From: Bacteroidales bacterium
GTDB taxonomy: Bacteria > Bacteroidota > Bacteroidia > Bacteroidales > UBA932
Reading direction: 5' to 3'
DNA: 42,642 bases
Assembly (NCBI GenBank): GCA_017934185.1
Contig: JAGBJY010000007.1
Coordinates: 1 to 42,642 of the forward strand
Shown here in pieces: positions 39,233 to 42,642 of this stretch. The position numbers and the translations under genes are program-made. Positions within the stretch are counted from its first letter, which is position 1. The number at the start of each line of letters is the position of its first letter. The notes under the pieces were generated by a model, which was not told the DNA's origin, did no database searches, and saw only the letters and a program-made list of their open reading frames with translations.

Positions 39233-40489
39233 ATGAAAAAGTATCTTTTCCTTACTATTGTGGCGGTACTGGGATGTATGGCCTGCAACAAGGCAGACAA
39301 ATTCCAATACGGTAAAGAGATTGCCCTGATCACCGGCACGGATGCCTCTCCCGTTTCCAAGGACCAGATTCTGGCCGACCAGGTGCCCATCTCCTACAAC
39401 TACTCGGTGTCCCTCACCGGACCGGCCGCCGAAGACGTTAAAGTGCATATCCAGTTTGACAGCCTGGCCCTTGTGAAGTACAACCAGGCCAACAAGACCA
39501 GTTATGTGAATGTGCCCCGCAACGTGGTGCTCATTAACGATGAGTATGTGACCATCAGCAAAGGAAACGCCGCTTCGGCCCTCACGTCCGTCACCATGCT
39601 GGACAACAGCTTTATCCAGGAAGGTGTCATCTATGTGATTCCCCTGTCTGTGGCTTACCTGGAAAATGGTGGCAATACCGACATCCTGGAGACCTCCAAG
39701 AGCCTGTTCATCAAGGTGGGCAAGACCATGGAGAGCTACTCGCTGGACATCCCCGGCACCGGTGTTTACAGCACTTTCAACCTGGGCTCCGGCAAGTACA
39801 ATCTGGGGGACGCCTGGACCCTGGAACTCAAGGCCCATCCTTACAACATGAAATCCCGCGGCGCCGACCAGCTTTGCCGTCTGGCCTGCTGGAACGAGGA
39901 CAACGGCGGCCAGGTACTGCTCCGTTTCAACGAAAACGGTAAGCCCTGGAAGACCCTGGACATCGTAGCCCCCAACGGCCGCTATGTCACGGGTGCCTCC
40001 GGCGAAGGCGATTCCGCCACCGGTGCCTTCGAGCCCAACGCCTGGTACATGATTTCCATCGTATGGAACGGCGCAGACCTGTCTGTATATGTCAACGGTG
40101 AAAAAGACACCCCTTGGCAGAACACCATCTCCGGCAGCCAGGCATTCAACCTGAACCGCTTCGAGATTGGCATGTCCTGGGGTGGCTACGGCGGCTCCCA
40201 GAGCTACACCGGCCGTATGGCCGAGATGCGCATCTGGAACGTTGCCCGCAGCCAGAGCGACATTGCTTCCACCCTCTGTTCCGTAGACCCTGCGGCCGAA
40301 GGCCTGCTGGGTTACTGGAAGATGAACGAAGGGGAAGGACATGTCTTCCACGATGCCACGGCAAATGGCAATGACATGGACTGGGACAAGAGCGAACGTC
40401 AGAAAGACGAGAGCAACTACACCAACACCCCCGAAGCCGGTGCAGCCGTTTCCTGGGTAAAGGACGAAAAGAACAAGTGTGCACAATAA
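39233..40489 (+). CDS. DUF1735/LamG-like surface glycan-binding lipoprotein
   Basis: A 418-residue lipoprotein (MKKYLFLTIVAVLGCMAC). The N-terminal part (about 20-155) is a DUF1735-type immunoglobulin-like domain (PISYNYSVSLTGPAAEDVKV, YVNVPRNVVLINDEYVTISK) as found in N-glycan locus proteins of the BT3987 type. The C-terminal part (about 180-400) is a concanavalin/LamG jelly roll (AWTLELKAHPYNMKSRGADQ, YTGRMAEMRIWNVARSQSDI, GLLGYWKMNEGEGHVFHDAT). It most likely binds glycan at the surface beside SusD. An ATG two codons upstream (39227) is equally possible as start. The gene lies 9 bases after the GH18 stop. Confidence 0.87.
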   Translation: MKKYLFLTIVAVLGCMACNKADKFQYGKEIALITGTDASPVSKDQILADQVPISYNYSVSLTGPAAEDVKVHIQFDSLALVKYNQANKTSYVNVPRNVVLINDEYVTISKGNAASALTSVTMLDNSFIQEGVIYVIPLSVAYLENGGNTDILETSKSLFIKVGKTMESYSLDIPGTGVYSTFNLGSGKYNLGDAWTLELKAHPYNMKSRGADQLCRLACWNEDNGGQVLLRFNENGKPWKTLDIVAPNGRYVTGASGEGDSATGAFEPNAWYMISIVWNGADLSVYVNGEKDTPWQNTISGSQAFNLNRFEIGMSWGGYGGSQSYTGRMAEMRIWNVARSQSDIASTLCSVDPAAEGLLGYWKMNEGEGHVFHDATANGNDMDWDKSERQKDESNYTNTPEAGAAVSWVKDEKNKCAQ

Positions 40490-40512
40490 CAATAACCAAA
40501 TAATTAACACTC

Positions 40513-42642
40513 ATGAAAAAATTACTCACTGCTTTTGCGATGGCCCTGCTCCTGGTGGGCTGTGCCAAAGAGTACAATGACAAGGAACTGAGAGACCGCG
40601 TCACCACACTCGAAACCAAGGTAGGAAATCTGGAGGCTCAGATGCTGGTGGCCCAAAAGGTGGCCCTGGGTGAGTTTGTCCAGAAAGTGGAGGAAGTGGA
40701 AGACGGTCTTACCATCACCTATGGTGACGGCACCGTGCTTACCGTCCACGTCTCCACCGGCAGCGGTGCCGGTACCCTCTCTGTCCTCAAGAACGCAGCA
40801 GGCGATCTCTGCTGGGCCATTGACGGGACCATTCTTCAGTACGAAGGCAAGGACCTCGTAGTGGGCGCCGTTTCCAACATCTACGTCCAGGACGGCAAGC
40901 TCTTCGCCGTGATTAACGGTGAAGCCAAGGAACTGGGCGGCTTCAGCGGCGGTTCCGAGCTCAAGGACGGCATCTTTACCGGCGTTGAGCTTACTGGCGA
41001 GGCTGTTGTGCTCACCCTTTCCGACGGGTCCAAGATCAACATCCCCCTGGCCAAGGCCTTCAAGCTTGTGATTGCCAAGACCCAGTACGCTGTTACCACC
41101 ACCGATGCTTTCGATGTGGAATACACCGTGCAGGCCAAGACTGCCAACACCGTGGTGGACATCTTCACCGACGCCAACTATGAGGCAGAAGTTCAGGCCG
41201 ACAAATTCGTAATCACCCCCAAGGCCGTTGTCAAGGGTTCCGCCCTGGCCTATGCCGATTCTCAGGTGGGCCTCACCTCCATCGTGAAGCTCAACTTCGG
41301 CGCCGAAGGCGAAGCTGACAAAGTGGAAATCACCGACGATCCTTATTCCACCGACATCGACTACCTGGCCGAGGCCACTGATGGCCTTGTGGAAGCCCAC
41401 ATCGTTGCCAACGTATCCCTGAATGCCGAATCCTTCAGACCCACCGTCAGCTGGATCAAGGTAAAGGACGTCAAGGCTACCAACTACACCCTCACCCTTG
41501 AGATTGAGGACAACCCCACCGAGGAAATCCGTACCGGCGCTGTGGAAATCTATCCTGCCGGTGCCGATAAGCCCATCCAGACCATCACCATTGCCCAGAA
41601 GGCCGGTGAACCCGCTCCTGTTGAGCAGACCTACCGCAATTGGCAGAAGGTGCTGAACCTTGCCGGTGGCGCAGTGAACACCACTTTCAAATGGGACAAC
41701 TCCCTGCAGCTGAATCCTTCTGCCGTCACCCTACAGTGGAAGTTCTATGCCAACAAGTGGAACAATCACAAATTCCAGGACAGAGACGAGAACAATAACC
41801 AGCTCTACAGCAACCGTCTTGCCGAATTCAACGGCTCCGGCCAGGTGCTCCTCCGCTTCTCCAACGACGGTGATGCCGACGGTCAGCTCTGCCTCAATGC
41901 CGCTGCCCTCGGACTGGATCAGGTTCAGGTTACAAAGGACAATGCCGCCTACGTATGGCCCACCGGAAAATGGGTGGTACTCACCCTCGTTTGCGACGGT
42001 TCCAAACTCTCTGTTTACAGCGACAACACCCTGGTGAACGCATACAATGTAACGCCCGGCTCCTCCTGGACCGTGAACCGCTACGACATTTCCATGACGG
42101 CCGACGGTTGGACAGCCGCCCAGGCCTTCAACGGAGACCTTGCCTTCACCCGCATCTGGAGCCGCGCTCTGTCGGCCAGCGACGTTGCCTCCACCCTGTG
42201 TGATGTTCCTGCTAACCAGAAGGAGAACCTGGAAATCTACTGGGCCTTCGACGGTAAGGAAAACACCTATGTGGTGAATGAAGCCAAGAGTGACCAGTCC
42301 TTCTCCCTGGACTTCGAAAAAGGCTATCTGAATGAAGGCGCCCGTTCCGCTGACAACAGCGCTGCTGCCACCGCAGCCTGGAAGACTCCCACCGATCTTG
42401 GCATTGACGCCGTTTGCGAAAAGGGTGCCGATGAGCCCGAACAGCCGGAACAGCCCACCGGAACCATCAAGGCTCTCTATTGGGGCAACAAGGACAATGC
42501 AGTCTGGTACAAGAACTTCCCTGCTGCCATCAGCCTGCCCAACGGTTATTCCATGACCATCCATTTCTATTACGATACCGCCAAGAAACAGCGCCTCTGC
42601 AACTTCGGCGATGCTTCTGAAGCCCCTTGCAACATGCTTCGC
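40513..42642 (+). CDS. Multi-domain surface lipoprotein (DUF4988, BACON, LamG), cut at window end
   Basis: The frame is open from ATG 40513 to the last base, 710 codons, with no stop, so the gene continues outside. Signal peptide and lipobox: MKKLLTAFAMALLLVGCAKE. Next comes a short coiled coil (ELRDRVTTLETKVGNLEAQM) and a DUF4988-like domain (VEDGLTITYGDGTVLTVHVS). A BACON-like domain lies at about 293-365 (ending IQTITIAQKAG), then a LamG-like jelly roll (about 373-585; FNGDLAFTRIWSRALSASDV) and the start of a second one (from about 649, IKALYWGNKDNAVWYKNFPA). BACON and LamG modules typically bind glycans, so this is a likely long surface glycan-binding protein of the locus. An enzyme domain could still follow beyond the edge. 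Confidence 0.87.
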   Translation, partial: MKKLLTAFAMALLLVGCAKEYNDKELRDRVTTLETKVGNLEAQMLVAQKVALGEFVQKVEEVEDGLTITYGDGTVLTVHVSTGSGAGTLSVLKNAAGDLCWAIDGTILQYEGKDLVVGAVSNIYVQDGKLFAVINGEAKELGGFSGGSELKDGIFTGVELTGEAVVLTLSDGSKINIPLAKAFKLVIAKTQYAVTTTDAFDVEYTVQAKTANTVVDIFTDANYEAEVQADKFVITPKAVVKGSALAYADSQVGLTSIVKLNFGAEGEADKVEITDDPYSTDIDYLAEATDGLVEAHIVANVSLNAESFRPTVSWIKVKDVKATNYTLTLEIEDNPTEEIRTGAVEIYPAGADKPIQTITIAQKAGEPAPVEQTYRNWQKVLNLAGGAVNTTFKWDNSLQLNPSAVTLQWKFYANKWNNHKFQDRDENNNQLYSNRLAEFNGSGQVLLRFSNDGDADGQLCLNAAALGLDQVQVTKDNAAYVWPTGKWVVLTLVCDGSKLSVYSDNTLVNAYNVTPGSSWTVNRYDISMTADGWTAAQAFNGDLAFTRIWSRALSASDVASTLCDVPANQKENLEIYWAFDGKENTYVVNEAKSDQSFSLDFEKGYLNEGARSADNSAAATAAWKTPTDLGIDAVCEKGADEPEQPEQPTGTIKALYWGNKDNAVWYKNFPAAISLPNGYSMTIHFYYDTAKKQRLCNFGDASEAPCNMLR

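Overview
The window looks like a chromosome segment of a GC-rich member of the Bacteroidales, possibly a gut lineage of the Cryptobacteroides/RC9 type (inference; I cannot place it further). The grounds are SusC/SusD pairs, many lipoproteins with an SG(A)C-type lipobox, no Shine-Dalgarno sequences, and repeated Bacteroidetes promoters of the form TTTG-N19/20-TAnnTTTG. Almost everything is coding.

Layout. 1-9200: a two-subunit chromate transporter, a GH20 hexosaminidase, a Wzx-like flippase (minus), a cyclophilin lipoprotein with a COG0523 metal-chaperone GTPase, a tRNA-Ser(GGA) with a textbook promoter and terminator, then a GH28 pectinase-like enzyme overlapping an alpha/beta-hydrolase esterase. 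9200-15800 (minus): a SusC/SusD pair, with a small-ORF/XRE toxin-antitoxin-like module behind its terminator. 15800-18660: an AT-richer patch with a DUF234-type AAA ATPase, two copies of a 12-bp-arm hairpin repeat, the C-terminal stub of a tyrosine recombinase, another long inverted repeat and a second, different toxin-antitoxin-like pair; it reads as a decayed mobile island. 18700-23300: housekeeping genes (a U32 peptidase/tRNA hydroxylase-like protein, a nucleoside-gate membrane protein, RNase R). 23356 to the end (plus): a large glycan-utilisation locus with GH3, GH2, two tandem GH29 fucosidases, a DUF1573 lipoprotein, SusC, SusD, a GH18 and two LamG-type surface lipoproteins, the last cut by the window edge. 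The gene order SusC-SusD-GH18-LamG lipoproteins, together with fucosidases, a galactosidase and (at 1.4 kb) a hexosaminidase, suggests host N-glycans or mucin-type glycans as substrate (inference).

The most unusual signal is that both SusC proteins, 17 kb apart and on opposite strands, do not end at the beta-barrel. Each carries a charged Val/Lys/Glu linker and a complete OmpA-like peptidoglycan-binding domain at its C-terminus. This SusC-OmpA architecture would tie a nutrient importer to the cell wall. A second theme is palindromic repeats living inside genes: one family supplies the stop codon of one chromate-transporter subunit and the start codon of the next, and also encodes the start of a lipoprotein signal peptide; another sits in frame inside the GH3 enzyme. 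A third is a strong excess of the heptamer ATCGGCC/GGCCGAT. Two intergenic regions carry palindromes made of back-to-back promoter -7 boxes, and several genes appear to be transcribed without a leader.
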